64,000 bases of DNA, from positions 434,001 through 498,000 of the forward strand of contig NZ_JADNYL010000002.1 of assembly GCF_017168195.1 (NCBI RefSeq). The letters run 5' to 3'. Every line of letters starts with the position of its first letter. Position 1 is the stretch's first letter. Made by a program: the position numbers and the translations under genes. The notes under the pieces were generated by a model that worked only from the letters and a program-made list of their open reading frames with translations, had not been told where the DNA came from and searched no databases. Below, piece by piece: positions 46,277 to 55,135 of the stretch. Origin of the DNA: Thalassotalea sp. G2M2-11. GTDB taxonomy: Bacteria; Pseudomonadota; Gammaproteobacteria; Enterobacterales; Alteromonadaceae.

Positions 46277-47683
46277 ATGAGCGCGCATAAACTTTCAGTG
46301 CTAGAAAAAGTCGGTTTCGGATCGGGAGATATGGCAGTCAATGTTGTGATGTCATCGATGATGTTAATCATCACTTTCTTTTATACTGATGTATTTGGTT
46401 TACATCCTGCCGACTTAGGTATGTTACTTTTATCTGTTCGCCTAGTGGATGCAATTACCGACCCACTTATGGGAGTGATAACCGATAAATATACCACCCG
46501 ATGGGGCAGATATCGTCCTTACTTTTTAATTATGGCTATTCCTTTTGGTATCGCTGTATTTCTTACCTTTAGTACGCCTGATTGGGATTACAACAGCAAG
46601 CTAGTATGGGCTTACGCAACATACATTCTAGTGACGGTTATGTTTACTGTAGTAACCATCCCTTATATTTCTATTATTGGAGTGTTAACTGATTGTCCAA
46701 AAGAACGATTGTCGGCCAATGGTTATCGTTTGTTTTTTGCTAAAGTTGCAGCATTTTTAGTGACAATTATTGTCCCAATGCTAGCCGAATATTGGGGCGG
46801 TGATGATATTGCCTCTGGCTATCAATTCGCGATGGGTTTGATGGCAGCAATGGCGTCTTTATTGTTTATTTTCTGCTTTTTTACTACCACTGAACGTGTC
46901 GCGTATAAAGTTGAAAGCAAAACATTTATTCAACAAGTCAAATTATTATTACGTAATGACCAATGGCTCATACTCTGCGCGATTTGCGTCGTAGGTACTA
47001 TTGGCTATGTTATTCGTGGTTCAGTTGCAGCTTATTATGCGAAATATTATCTAGGTGGTAATGCAGCAATGTTATCTGCATTTTTATCAACAGGGGTTGC
47101 TGCAGCAATAATTGCCATGGTTGCATCAACATGGATCACGAAACGCTATTGTAAGCTAAAACTATTTAGATACAGTCAGTTAGCCGTAGGCGTATTAAGT
47201 GTAGTGATGTATTTTGCCGTACAACCAGGTGATGTTATGTTGGCCTTTATCCTCTACTTCGCCTTGTCATTTGTTGTGGATTTACACGCCCCTATTTTCT
47301 GGTCAATTATTTCAGAATCCGTGGATTACGGCACACAAAAAACAGGGCAACGCGTTTCAGGTTTAGCCTTTGGTGGCATTTCATTTGCTCAAAAAGCAGG
47401 TATGGGCTTAGCCGGTTTTATTGTTGGTTTACTATTAACCTATTTTAATTATCAAGCTGATCAAGAGCAAAGTGCGTTTACCTTAACTGGTATCGCGTTA
47501 ATGCTTTCTATAATACCTGGTGTGTTTCACACGCTCATGGGGTTGCTAATGTTTAAATACAAAATTACCAACCAAAAATATGAGCAAATTAAAAATGATT
47601 TGGCGACACGTTCTGAAACTGACATAGAAACCGCGCCTCCCTCAATCAAGACTGATGGTTCAGCACCATCAGCTATTATTTAA
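46277..47683 (+). CDS. GPH-family MFS sugar:cation symporter
   Basis: A 468-residue 12-helix transporter of the glycoside-pentoside-hexuronide family. The start EKVGFGSGDMAVNVVMSSMM and the cytoplasmic motif DAITDPLMGVITDKYTTRWGRYRP are characteristic (compare MelB and XynB transporters). It should bring arabinose or short arabino-oligosaccharides into the cytoplasm with Na+ or H+. The next gene, only 18 bases downstream, is a GH43 enzyme without signal peptide, which supports import of intact oligosaccharides followed by intracellular cleavage. Confidence 0.9.
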   Translation: MSAHKLSVLEKVGFGSGDMAVNVVMSSMMLIITFFYTDVFGLHPADLGMLLLSVRLVDAITDPLMGVITDKYTTRWGRYRPYFLIMAIPFGIAVFLTFSTPDWDYNSKLVWAYATYILVTVMFTVVTIPYISIIGVLTDCPKERLSANGYRLFFAKVAAFLVTIIVPMLAEYWGGDDIASGYQFAMGLMAAMASLLFIFCFFTTTERVAYKVESKTFIQQVKLLLRNDQWLILCAICVVGTIGYVIRGSVAAYYAKYYLGGNAAMLSAFLSTGVAAAIIAMVASTWITKRYCKLKLFRYSQLAVGVLSVVMYFAVQPGDVMLAFILYFALSFVVDLHAPIFWSIISESVDYGTQKTGQRVSGLAFGGISFAQKAGMGLAGFIVGLLLTYFNYQADQEQSAFTLTGIALMLSIIPGVFHTLMGLLMFKYKITNQKYEQIKNDLATRSETDIETAPPSIKTDGSAPSAII

Positions 47684-47701
47684 CTTTAATTGGAGTCGAT
47701 T

Positions 47702-48649
47702 GTGACATTACTCACCCCATTAATTGAACAACGTGCAGATCCGTTTATTTATAAACACACTGATGGTTATTATTATTTTACCGCCTCAGTTCCTGCTTAT
47801 GATCACATTGAATTACGCCGCGCTAAAACTATTGCAGGTTTAGCAGATGCACAAACAGTAAATGTCTGGCAAAAGCCAGAAACAGGCCCCTATTCCGACC
47901 TGGTATGGGCACCAGAGATCCATTTTAATCAAGGTGCTTGGTATATTTATGTTGCTATTGCCCCAAGCCGTGAAATAAAGGACGACTTATTCCAGCATAG
48001 AATGTATGTATTGCGTTGTACTGACGATAATCCGCTAACGGGTCACTGGGAGTTTTTAGGTCAGCTAGATACCGGCATGGACACCTTTTGTTTAGATGCA
48101 ACAACCTTTACCCATAAAGGCCAGCTTTATTACTTGTGGGCACAAAAAGAAACAGGTATTCAAGGAAATAGTAACCTGTATATTGCCAAAATGGATACAC
48201 CAGATCGCATAAGCTCAACACCTGTGATGTTAACTAAACCCGAATTACCATGGGAAATCATTGGCTTTTGGGTAAATGAAGGGCCTGCCGTGTTACAGCG
48301 TAACGGCAAAGTATTTATTACCTATTCTGCCAGTGCCACCGATGAAAACTATAGCATGGGCTTATTAACCGCAGATGATGATGCTGACTTGTTAGATCCC
48401 TCAAGCTGGTCAAAATCACAAGAGCCAGTATTAAAAAGTTGTTTTGAACATGATGTCTACGGTGCTGGACACAACAGCTTTACCGTATCAGAAGACGGTA
48501 ACGATGACATTTTAGTTTATCACGCTCGTACCTACACAGAGATTGAAGGCGACCCACTTTGGGATCCAAATCGTCATACTTATGTAAAAATTCTCCGTTG
48601 GGATGAAAATGGTTTACCACTATTCGGTAAGCCGTCACTGCAAGAATAA
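47702..48649 (+). CDS. Cytoplasmic GH43 alpha-L-arabinofuranosidase
   Basis: A 315-residue GH43 enzyme without signal peptide. I place the start at the GTG at 47702 (GGAG six bases upstream), giving MTLLTPLIEQRADPF; a TTG four codons earlier also opens the frame. RADPFIY (base Asp), FCLDATTF (Asp) and WVNEGPAV (acid Glu) are in place. The protein resembles GH43 subfamily 26 exo-1,5-alpha-L-arabinofuranosidases and is paralogous to the secreted enzyme at 53020. It is co-transcribed with the GPH transporter, so it should release arabinose from imported oligosaccharides. Confidence 0.88.
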   Translation: MTLLTPLIEQRADPFIYKHTDGYYYFTASVPAYDHIELRRAKTIAGLADAQTVNVWQKPETGPYSDLVWAPEIHFNQGAWYIYVAIAPSREIKDDLFQHRMYVLRCTDDNPLTGHWEFLGQLDTGMDTFCLDATTFTHKGQLYYLWAQKETGIQGNSNLYIAKMDTPDRISSTPVMLTKPELPWEIIGFWVNEGPAVLQRNGKVFITYSASATDENYSMGLLTADDDADLLDPSSWSKSQEPVLKSCFEHDVYGAGHNSFTVSEDGNDDILVYHARTYTEIEGDPLWDPNRHTYVKILRWDENGLPLFGKPSLQE

Positions 48650-48664
48650 CCCCCTAGTAATGAG

Positions 48665-48689
48665 TCCCCCGATTATAAAAGTCGGGGGA
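48665..48689 (+). terminator. GC-rich hairpin between GH43 and GH127 genes
   Basis: TCCCCCGA/TCGGGGGA, an 8-bp stem with a 9-base loop, 16 bases after the GH43 stop. No T-run follows, so it may be an RNA-stability or processing hairpin rather than a full stop. Confidence 0.55.
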
Positions 48690-48733
48690 TCATTTGCGGT
48701 AGCGTTTCACTATTTTCAAGGCGAAGGTCTAGT

Positions 48734-51145
48734 ATGCCATTAATGTTTAGAACAAATGTTGTGAGCAAGTTCTCGATAACTTATTTAGCAAGTTTCATCA
48801 TGATCACGCTCTGTTTCCCCTGCTTTTCACAAGAAAACACTCGTTCGACAGCAATTACCACTGTGCCATTAACCGATGTAAAAATTACGGGAGGGCCGTT
48901 TTTTCGGGCACAACAGACCAATATAAACTACTTACTTAAAATGGATCCTGAAAGGTTATTAGCACCTTACCGTCGTGAAGCCGGATTGCCTTCAACGGTT
49001 GAAAGTTACCCTAATTGGGAAAATACCGGATTAGATGGTCATATTGGCGGTCATTACTTATCGGCATTATCACTCGCCTACGCTGCCACCGGTGATAAAG
49101 AAGTACTTCGTCGGTTAACTTATATGGTCAACGAATTAGACAAATGTCAGAAAGCCCATGGCAATGGCTACTTAGGTGCCATACCCAATGGAACAAAAAT
49201 TTGGCAACAAATTGCTAATGGTGAGATTGAAGCTGATTTATTTACCTTAAATAACGGCTGGGTTCCTTGGTACAACGTACATAAAGTGTTTGCCGGCTTA
49301 CGTGATGCGTTTTTATATACCAATAATACGCAAGCAAAAGCGATGTTAATTGCTTTTAGTGACTGGATATTAACACTAAGCAGTAAGTTAACCGATCAAC
49401 AAATACAACACATGTTACGAACGGAATATGGCGGGATAAACGAAACCTTAGCAGACGTTTATGCGATTACCGGAGAAGAACAATATTTACAATTGGCTAA
49501 ACGCTATACCGACTTAGATTTATTAAATCCGTTATTGAAAAAGCATGACCAATTAACGGGCTTACATGCCAACACCCAAATACCTAAAATTGTTGGTGTC
49601 GCTCGCATTGCGCAATTAAATAATAATGCAACCTGGTTAGACAGCGCCGATTATTTTTGGCAACAAGTGGTAGCTAAACGCAGCGTGTCTATTGGCGGCA
49701 ATAGTGTTCGTGAACATTTTCACCCAAGCGAAGATTTTACCAGCATGATAAAAGAGGTTGAAGGACCTGAAACATGTAACACCTACAACATGTTAAAACT
49801 TTCAAAACTATTGTATGAAAACAAACATGACCTACAGTATATCGACTATTACGAGCGCGCTCTTTACAATCATATTCTGTCATCGCAGCACCCTGTTCAT
49901 GGTGGCTTAGTCTATTTTACTCCAATGCGCCCCAATCACTATCGCGTCTATTCTGCACCTGAACAAGGCATGTGGTGCTGTGTCGGTTCTGGTATTGAAA
50001 ACCACTCAAAATATGGCGCGATGATTTATGCGAGTCGGGAGGATGATTTTTATATTAATCTCTTTGTCGACTCAGAGGTGTATTGGCGCAATAAAAACAT
50101 CAAGCTTTCGCAACGTACCCAGTTCCCAGATAATGAAAACAGTACCGTACACATTCATAACGCAGGTAAATTTTCACTAAACATTCGCTACCCTGCGTGG
50201 GTAACGGCAGGGCAACTGTCCATTTCTGTTAATGATCAAGCAGTTGATATGACCGCTAGCCCGGGTGAATATATACAAATTAATAGAACATGGAGTCAGG
50301 GCGATGTTGTCTCAATTCATTTACCAATGCACACCAGTGTAGAGCCGCTACCCGATCAATCAAATTACTACTCCATTTTACATGGTCCCATTGTTTTAGC
50401 GGCCAAAACAACGCCTTTTGACAATGAAAAACTAAATTTTATCGCAGATAGCAGCAGAATGGGGCATATTGCTCAAGGCCCTGTTTGTCCAACAGATAAA
50501 GTGCCAGTATTTTTAAGTAATGCTGATAGCTTTATCAATAAAATTAAACCTGTTGTTGATTCTCCGTTAACTTTCACTACAGGACAAGCCGCTACGAATC
50601 AAGAATCTCCGTTAACCTTGATCCCTTTTTTTAGACTGCATGACAGTCGCTATACCCTTTATTTCCCACAAAGTTCGCCGGCACAATGGCAAAAAGAAAA
50701 ACAAAAACTCGTCTTAGAAGCACAAGCAGAAATAGCGTTAGCTGAACGTACCTTAGATCATGTTCAACCTGGTCAACAACAACCCGAATCAGACCATTTT
50801 TTTCAAGCACAACAAAGTGAAGCGGGATTAAATGGTACCAAACATTGGCGCCATGCCCGAGGTTGGTTCAGCTACTTAATGCAGGTTAAAGGCGAGCAAT
50901 CAGTGACCTTACAGCTAACTTTTTATGGTTTGGACAAAGATCGCAACTTTGATGTATTCATTGATGACAAATTGTTATCAACGATTAGTTTAACAGGGAC
51001 AAAAGGCGCGGTTTTTTATCATGAGAATATTGATATTCCCGCCCATCTGATAACAGATCCAACTAAACCATTTAGATTAACATTCAAAGCAAAAGAAAAC
51101 TCAATTGCTGGCGGTATTTACGGTATTCGTTTACTCAAAAAGTAA
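48734..51145 (+). CDS. Secreted GH127 beta-L-arabinofuranosidase-like enzyme
   Basis: An 803-residue protein with a signal peptide ending near FPCFSQ. It belongs to the GH127 (formerly DUF1680) family. The zinc/catalytic set known from Bifidobacterium HypBA1 is present: Glu346 and Cys348 in EGPETCNTYN, and Cys415-Cys416 in GMWCCVGSG, where the second cysteine would be the nucleophile. Family members release beta-L-arabinofuranose, as found on hydroxyproline-rich plant glycoproteins. After the (alpha/alpha)6 barrel and beta domains there is an extra C-terminal region (about 640-803) that looks like a DUF4986/carbohydrate-binding-type extension. Export distinguishes it from cytoplasmic HypBA1. 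Confidence 0.87.
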   Translation: MPLMFRTNVVSKFSITYLASFIMITLCFPCFSQENTRSTAITTVPLTDVKITGGPFFRAQQTNINYLLKMDPERLLAPYRREAGLPSTVESYPNWENTGLDGHIGGHYLSALSLAYAATGDKEVLRRLTYMVNELDKCQKAHGNGYLGAIPNGTKIWQQIANGEIEADLFTLNNGWVPWYNVHKVFAGLRDAFLYTNNTQAKAMLIAFSDWILTLSSKLTDQQIQHMLRTEYGGINETLADVYAITGEEQYLQLAKRYTDLDLLNPLLKKHDQLTGLHANTQIPKIVGVARIAQLNNNATWLDSADYFWQQVVAKRSVSIGGNSVREHFHPSEDFTSMIKEVEGPETCNTYNMLKLSKLLYENKHDLQYIDYYERALYNHILSSQHPVHGGLVYFTPMRPNHYRVYSAPEQGMWCCVGSGIENHSKYGAMIYASREDDFYINLFVDSEVYWRNKNIKLSQRTQFPDNENSTVHIHNAGKFSLNIRYPAWVTAGQLSISVNDQAVDMTASPGEYIQINRTWSQGDVVSIHLPMHTSVEPLPDQSNYYSILHGPIVLAAKTTPFDNEKLNFIADSSRMGHIAQGPVCPTDKVPVFLSNADSFINKIKPVVDSPLTFTTGQAATNQESPLTLIPFFRLHDSRYTLYFPQSSPAQWQKEKQKLVLEAQAEIALAERTLDHVQPGQQQPESDHFFQAQQSEAGLNGTKHWRHARGWFSYLMQVKGEQSVTLQLTFYGLDKDRNFDVFIDDKLLSTISLTGTKGAVFYHENIDIPAHLITDPTKPFRLTFKAKENSIAGGIYGIRLLKK

Positions 51146-51238
51146 ATGTTTTATCAAGACCGTGAATATCGCTATCAAGTGAACAAGATTTTGTTTTTTA
51201 TTCAATAGCGCACAGCCGCCAACGCTCGCTAATTCATT

Positions 51239-51268
51239 ATCAACGCTTTATTCAAAGCGTTGATTTAC
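51239..51268 (+). terminator. Hairpin after GH127 gene
   Basis: ATCAACGCTTT/AAAGCGTTGAT perfect 11-bp stem with ATTC loop followed by a short T-containing tract, about 95 bases after the stop codon. Confidence 0.7.
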
Positions 51269-51348
51269 ATTCTTATTTGTCTTCTGTCTTTATTTTTCAG
51301 CATTATCATCCGCCTTGTTCCACCGGTCAAAAAACAGTCATTGTTATT

Positions 51349-51369
51349 ATTTTAGTATAATACTACAAT
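51349..51369. promoter_or_regulatory. Operator-like inverted pair upstream of ricin-GH43
   Basis: ATTTTAGTAT (51349-51358) and ATACTACAAT (51360-51369) are inverted copies, with one mismatch, of the arm found at araB. Here they abut rather than being 30 bases apart. Confidence 0.6.
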
Positions 51370-51374
51370 ATATT

Positions 51375-51399
51375 AAGTTGGTTGATATTCAACCAACTT
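51375..51399. promoter_or_regulatory. 25-base perfect palindrome in the ricin-GH43 leader
   Basis: AAGTTGGTTGA and TCAACCAACTT flank TAT, giving an 11-bp perfect stem 48 bases before the ATG and 5 bases after the operator-like pair. It could be a second operator or a leader-RNA stem. Confidence 0.6.
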
Positions 51400-51447
51400 T
51401 GACAAGTAATAACAATTAATCAAAACAAAAATAACGCAGAGAAACAG

Positions 51448-52839
51448 ATGAAATTATTAATCACAACAGTTAAATGGCTATCCAATCTCTTTATTGGCAT
51501 ATCCTTAATAGCAACGACAGCTAACGCTCAACAAATTGACAATGGCACCTATGTCATCAAAAACAAATACAGTGGCAAGGTACTCGATGTAAAAAATGCG
51601 TCAAATGCAGACGGTACAACCATTATTCAATACAGTAACAATGGCGCAGATAATCAACTTTGGAACGTTAATTATTTAGGAAGCGGCAAATACTCAATTA
51701 TTTCAGTGGCTACAGGTAAAGCAATTGAAGTGTATAACTGGGATACCACAGACGGTGCTGATATTGCTCAATACAGTTATTGGGGAGGTGAAAACCAAAA
51801 ATGGTTATTGTCCGATCAAGGTAATGGTCATTTCAGTTTAATTAATTCATACACGAACAAAGGTGCCGAAGTATTTGATTGGTCAACATCAAATGGGGCA
51901 AACATATCACAATGGACTTATTGGGGTGGAGATTCACAGCAATGGGCTTTTGAATCTGTAGACACCGGCCCAGCCTACCACTGGCCAATAACGGGCGATA
52001 TTGTTACCCATGATCCAACAATGATTAATAGCAATGGTACTTATTACGAATATCAAACAGGCCAAGGTATTTACGGAAAAATGTCGTACGACGGTATTCA
52101 CTGGTTGCCGTTAGCTTCCGTATTGCCTAATGGTTTGAGTTGGTGGAAAGATTATGTCCCTGATCACGACGGAATGGATGTTTGGGCACCGGATATTAAA
52201 GCCTATAATGGCACGACTTATATGTATTACACCATTTCTACTTTTGGCTCAAATCAATCAGTTATCGGCTTATTATCAACAACCGACATCGCATCAGGTA
52301 ATTGGCAAGATAAAGGAATGGTAACTTACACTACAACTTCAAGCGCTCATAATGCACTTGACCCTGAATTATTTATTGATAATAACAATAAACCTTGGTT
52401 AGTTTATGGCTCCTGGTTTAGTGGCATCAAAGTAACTCGCCTGAACGGAACCACCATGAAACCAACGGGCAGTTTATATTCTATTGCTGCTCGTTCTGGC
52501 GGTATTGAAGCACCAAGTCTTACTTACCGAAATGGTTACTACTATCTATTTGTTTCTACTGGCAAGTGTTGTGCTGGTGTCAATAGCACCTATAAAATTG
52601 AATATGGTCGTTCAACGAATATCACAGGCCCTTATTTAGATAAAAATGGAGTTGATATGCTGAACGGTGGCGGTAGTGTTTTAGATGCTGGCAATGCTGA
52701 TTGGGTTGGTCCAGGAGGACAAGATATTATCGGTAATAATACCATAGTACGTCATGCTTATGACGCAAACGATAATGGCACACCTAAATTAATGATCAGT
52801 AAATTAAATTGGGATGCCAACGGTTGGCCTAAATATTAA
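51448..52839 (+). CDS. Secreted endo-arabinanase with N-terminal ricin-type lectin domain
   Basis: A 463-residue protein. The signal peptide ends near TTANA (residue 27). Residues about 31-170 are a ricin-type beta-trefoil of the three-repeat kind, with three YWGG/N-x-W repeats (ADNQLWNVNY, YWGGENQKWLLS, YWGGDSQQWAFES). Residues about 180-463 are a GH43 endo-arabinanase domain with VTHDPTMI (base), NALDPELF (modulator) and GGIEAPSL (acid), and the vicinal cysteine pair GKCCAG. It is related to the enzyme at 45074, with the lectin added at the N-terminus. It has its own operator-like site and terminator. Confidence 0.88.
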   Translation: MKLLITTVKWLSNLFIGISLIATTANAQQIDNGTYVIKNKYSGKVLDVKNASNADGTTIIQYSNNGADNQLWNVNYLGSGKYSIISVATGKAIEVYNWDTTDGADIAQYSYWGGENQKWLLSDQGNGHFSLINSYTNKGAEVFDWSTSNGANISQWTYWGGDSQQWAFESVDTGPAYHWPITGDIVTHDPTMINSNGTYYEYQTGQGIYGKMSYDGIHWLPLASVLPNGLSWWKDYVPDHDGMDVWAPDIKAYNGTTYMYYTISTFGSNQSVIGLLSTTDIASGNWQDKGMVTYTTTSSAHNALDPELFIDNNNKPWLVYGSWFSGIKVTRLNGTTMKPTGSLYSIAARSGGIEAPSLTYRNGYYYLFVSTGKCCAGVNSTYKIEYGRSTNITGPYLDKNGVDMLNGGGSVLDAGNADWVGPGGQDIIGNNTIVRHAYDANDNGTPKLMISKLNWDANGWPKY

Positions 52840-52863
52840 AATAGCTGACTAATATATAAAAAA

Positions 52864-52895
52864 GAGAAGTAGAGTCCTAAGTGACTGTACTTCTC
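52864..52895 (+). terminator. Terminator after ricin-GH43 gene
   Basis: GAGAAGTAgAGTC/GACTgTACTTCTC, a 12-bp stem with one internal mismatch, followed by GTTT, 24 bases after the stop codon. Confidence 0.75.
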
Positions 52896-53019
52896 GTTTA
52901 AAAACATTTAAATATCTGAAAATAATAGATAAGCTTTCATCAGCCAAAAGTTCTAACTTTTCTAGGCTACCGTTAATTCCTTATAACTACAGTACTCAAT
53001 GTTAATAGGATTAATTAAG

Positions 53020-54069
53020 CTAATATTCATCATCTGATGCATTATTAAAGACTGGAAAACCCTCTTTAGACCAAGTGATTTCACGTATTCTTGTATGACG
53101 ATTACCATCAGTTAATGGTGTGCCTCGCAATGTTAAATAATCCCTTGCATGATAAATCATTAGATCTTTTTTACCGTCTTCAGATAGCGTAAAACTATTG
53201 TGACCAGGGCCAAATCGATACAATGACTCTTGGGTAGTAAAAACAGGTTCGGCTAGCTTATGCCAACTCTCAGCCTTTAATAAGTCAGCGTTTTCGTCAG
53301 CCCATAACAAACCCATCGCATAACGATGATCGGTGGCACTTGCTGAATAAGTAATAAAAATTTTCCCATTTCGTTTAAGTACCGCAGCCCCTTCGTTGAC
53401 TTTAAAACCTAAACGTTCCCAATCAAGTAACGGCTCAGTAATATAAGTTTCAGGTTGCTCAACCTCTAGCGCATTTTTCATTTTACCGATCACTAAGCCA
53501 GTATTATAACTTTGTGCATCATCTTGCTGAGCCCACACTAAATAGCGCTGACCTTTATGGGTAAAACTGGTGGCATCTAACGAAAAGGTGTCGCGAGAGA
53601 CCTTGACCTTGCCCGCTTCTAGCCATTGTCCTTGCATCGGATCTTTCGCGGTATTTTTAAGGGCATACATACGAATATTAAACGGTTTATTAATGTCTCC
53701 CGCGGCAAAGTAGATGTACCAAACCCCATCAATATGATGTAACTCTGGCGCCCAAATATTAACGCTCATTGGCCCTGTATCTTTTTTACGCCACACTACC
53801 TTTTTAGCTGCTGTTTTTAGCCCATTTAATGTGGTGGCGTGACGTAACTCTATGCGGTCATATTCTGGTACAGAGCCAGTAAAGTAATAATCTCCCTCGT
53901 CCGTGCGATATATCCATGGATCCGCACGATTAGCGATAAATGGTGCTATCTTATAGACTTGTTGCACACTCTTTTCTGGTGCTATGTTAGCTTTTACAAA
54001 AAACGCGCCACAAAGCAGTGTCATTATTAGTGAAGTCTTGATAATTAATTTAAATGGCTTAGTCAGCAT
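53020..54069 (-). CDS. Secreted GH43 alpha-L-arabinofuranosidase
   Basis: A 349-residue GH43 protein with signal peptide (cleavage near FFVKANIA). ANRADPW (base Asp), FSLDATSF (Asp) and KVNEGAAV (acid Glu) match the subfamily 26 pattern of the cytoplasmic paralogue at 47702. The two share long segments such as GKIFITYSASATD, so one probably arose by duplication with gain or loss of the signal. It lies downstream of the ABC-transporter operon on the same strand but is separated from it by a strong terminator. Confidence 0.88.
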   Translation of the reverse strand: MLTKPFKLIIKTSLIMTLLCGAFFVKANIAPEKSVQQVYKIAPFIANRADPWIYRTDEGDYYFTGSVPEYDRIELRHATTLNGLKTAAKKVVWRKKDTGPMSVNIWAPELHHIDGVWYIYFAAGDINKPFNIRMYALKNTAKDPMQGQWLEAGKVKVSRDTFSLDATSFTHKGQRYLVWAQQDDAQSYNTGLVIGKMKNALEVEQPETYITEPLLDWERLGFKVNEGAAVLKRNGKIFITYSASATDHRYAMGLLWADENADLLKAESWHKLAEPVFTTQESLYRFGPGHNSFTLSEDGKKDLMIYHARDYLTLRGTPLTDGNRHTRIREITWSKEGFPVFNNASDDEY

Positions 54070-54102
54070 AATCGCTCCTTTTTATTATGATAATTTTGCG
54101 AT

Positions 54103-54127
54103 AAAAAAGCCGATGTCAGCATCGGCT
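54103..54127 (-). terminator. Terminator of the dehydratase-ABC transporter operon
   Basis: AGCCGATG/CATCGGCT perfect 8-bp stem with a 4-base loop and six T residues on the minus strand, 46 bases after the permease gene. Confidence 0.92.
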
Positions 54128-54172
54128 CTTATCTATTAATACGGGCAAACTTTTATAAAATACGCCCCAAAC

Positions 54173-55135
54173 CTAAGCATGTAACTTATTATTTCTATTG
54201 AGTAATTTTTGCAAAACAATAAAGAAGAACAATAACAAACCGATCACAATTTTTGTCCACCAGCTACTTAACGTGCCATCAAAAGTAATATATGTTTGAA
54301 TGATCCCCATTAACAGTACGCCTAATACACTACCAATAACAAAGCCACTACCACCGGTTAACAGCGTGCCACCGATCACGACCGCAGCAATAGCATCAAG
54401 TTCAACGCCAACGCCAGCTAATGCATAACCAGAAAAGGTATAAAAGGTAAAAACAATGCCTGCAAATGTTGCCAAAAAGCTACTGGCAGCGTAAATAGAA
54501 ATGGTGGTTTTTTTCACTGGAACCCCCATTAATACTGCTGATTGCTCATTACCACCTAGGGCATAAATATTGGTCCCCAAACGAGTAAAATGCATAATAA
54601 CTACAATCACAATAAGCAATAATGCAAAGAGCATTGAACTTGCATCTAGCCACGCATTCCCAGGCAGCAACAAGCCAAAATCTGAGACTGCGTCATAAAA
54701 CGGATGATCGATTTCTACCGATTTTTCGCTAATCGTTGTCGCTAAGCCACGCGCTAGAAACATACCGGCAAGTGTGACAATAAAAGGCTGCAAACGATAT
54801 TCATGTATAAGTACTCCCATTAACGCACCAAACAAGGTACCTAAGGGTAAGACTAAGGCGAATACCGCAACTGGGTGCCACTGATATTGAGTAATTAATA
54901 CACTGCACACCACACCACTTAAGGCAATAACAGAGCCAACGGATAAGTCAATACCGCCAGAAATAATCACCAACGTCATCCCTAATGCCGTGATTAATAA
55001 AAAGGCATTATCACTAAATAAATTCGTGATAACACGCAGACTACCAAAGCCTTCAAATTGAGCAGAGCCAATAATAAATAATACGATTAATAAACCGGTA
55101 GTGATCCATAAAGGAAGAAAGCGTTTAGCCATCAT
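54173..55135 (-). CDS. Sugar ABC transporter permease (YjfF-like)
   Basis: A 320-residue inner-membrane permease of the BPD_transp_2 (RbsC-like) family with about 9-10 helices. GGIDLSVGSVIALSGVV and AVVIGGTLLTGGSGFVIGSVLG are family signatures. It is the last gene of a four-gene importer resembling E. coli YtfQ-YtfR-YtfT-YjfF (galactofuranose), and overlaps the upstream permease by 4 bases. In this locus the substrate is more likely arabinose or arabinosides, which exist in the furanose form; this is inference. Confidence 0.88.
   Translation of the reverse strand: MMAKRFLPLWITTGLLIVLFIIGSAQFEGFGSLRVITNLFSDNAFLLITALGMTLVIISGGIDLSVGSVIALSGVVCSVLITQYQWHPVAVFALVLPLGTLFGALMGVLIHEYRLQPFIVTLAGMFLARGLATTISEKSVEIDHPFYDAVSDFGLLLPGNAWLDASSMLFALLLIVIVVIMHFTRLGTNIYALGGNEQSAVLMGVPVKKTTISIYAASSFLATFAGIVFTFYTFSGYALAGVGVELDAIAAVVIGGTLLTGGSGFVIGSVLGVLLMGIIQTYITFDGTLSSWWTKIVIGLLLFFFIVLQKLLNRNNKLHA

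Larger units (their letters stand above)
51146..51447. other. Intergenic region upstream of the ricin-GH43 gene
   Basis: A 302-base gap. It holds the GH127 hairpin (51239-51268), the operator-like inverted pair (51349-51369) and a perfect 25-base palindrome (51375-51399). No gene is visible. Confidence 0.75.
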
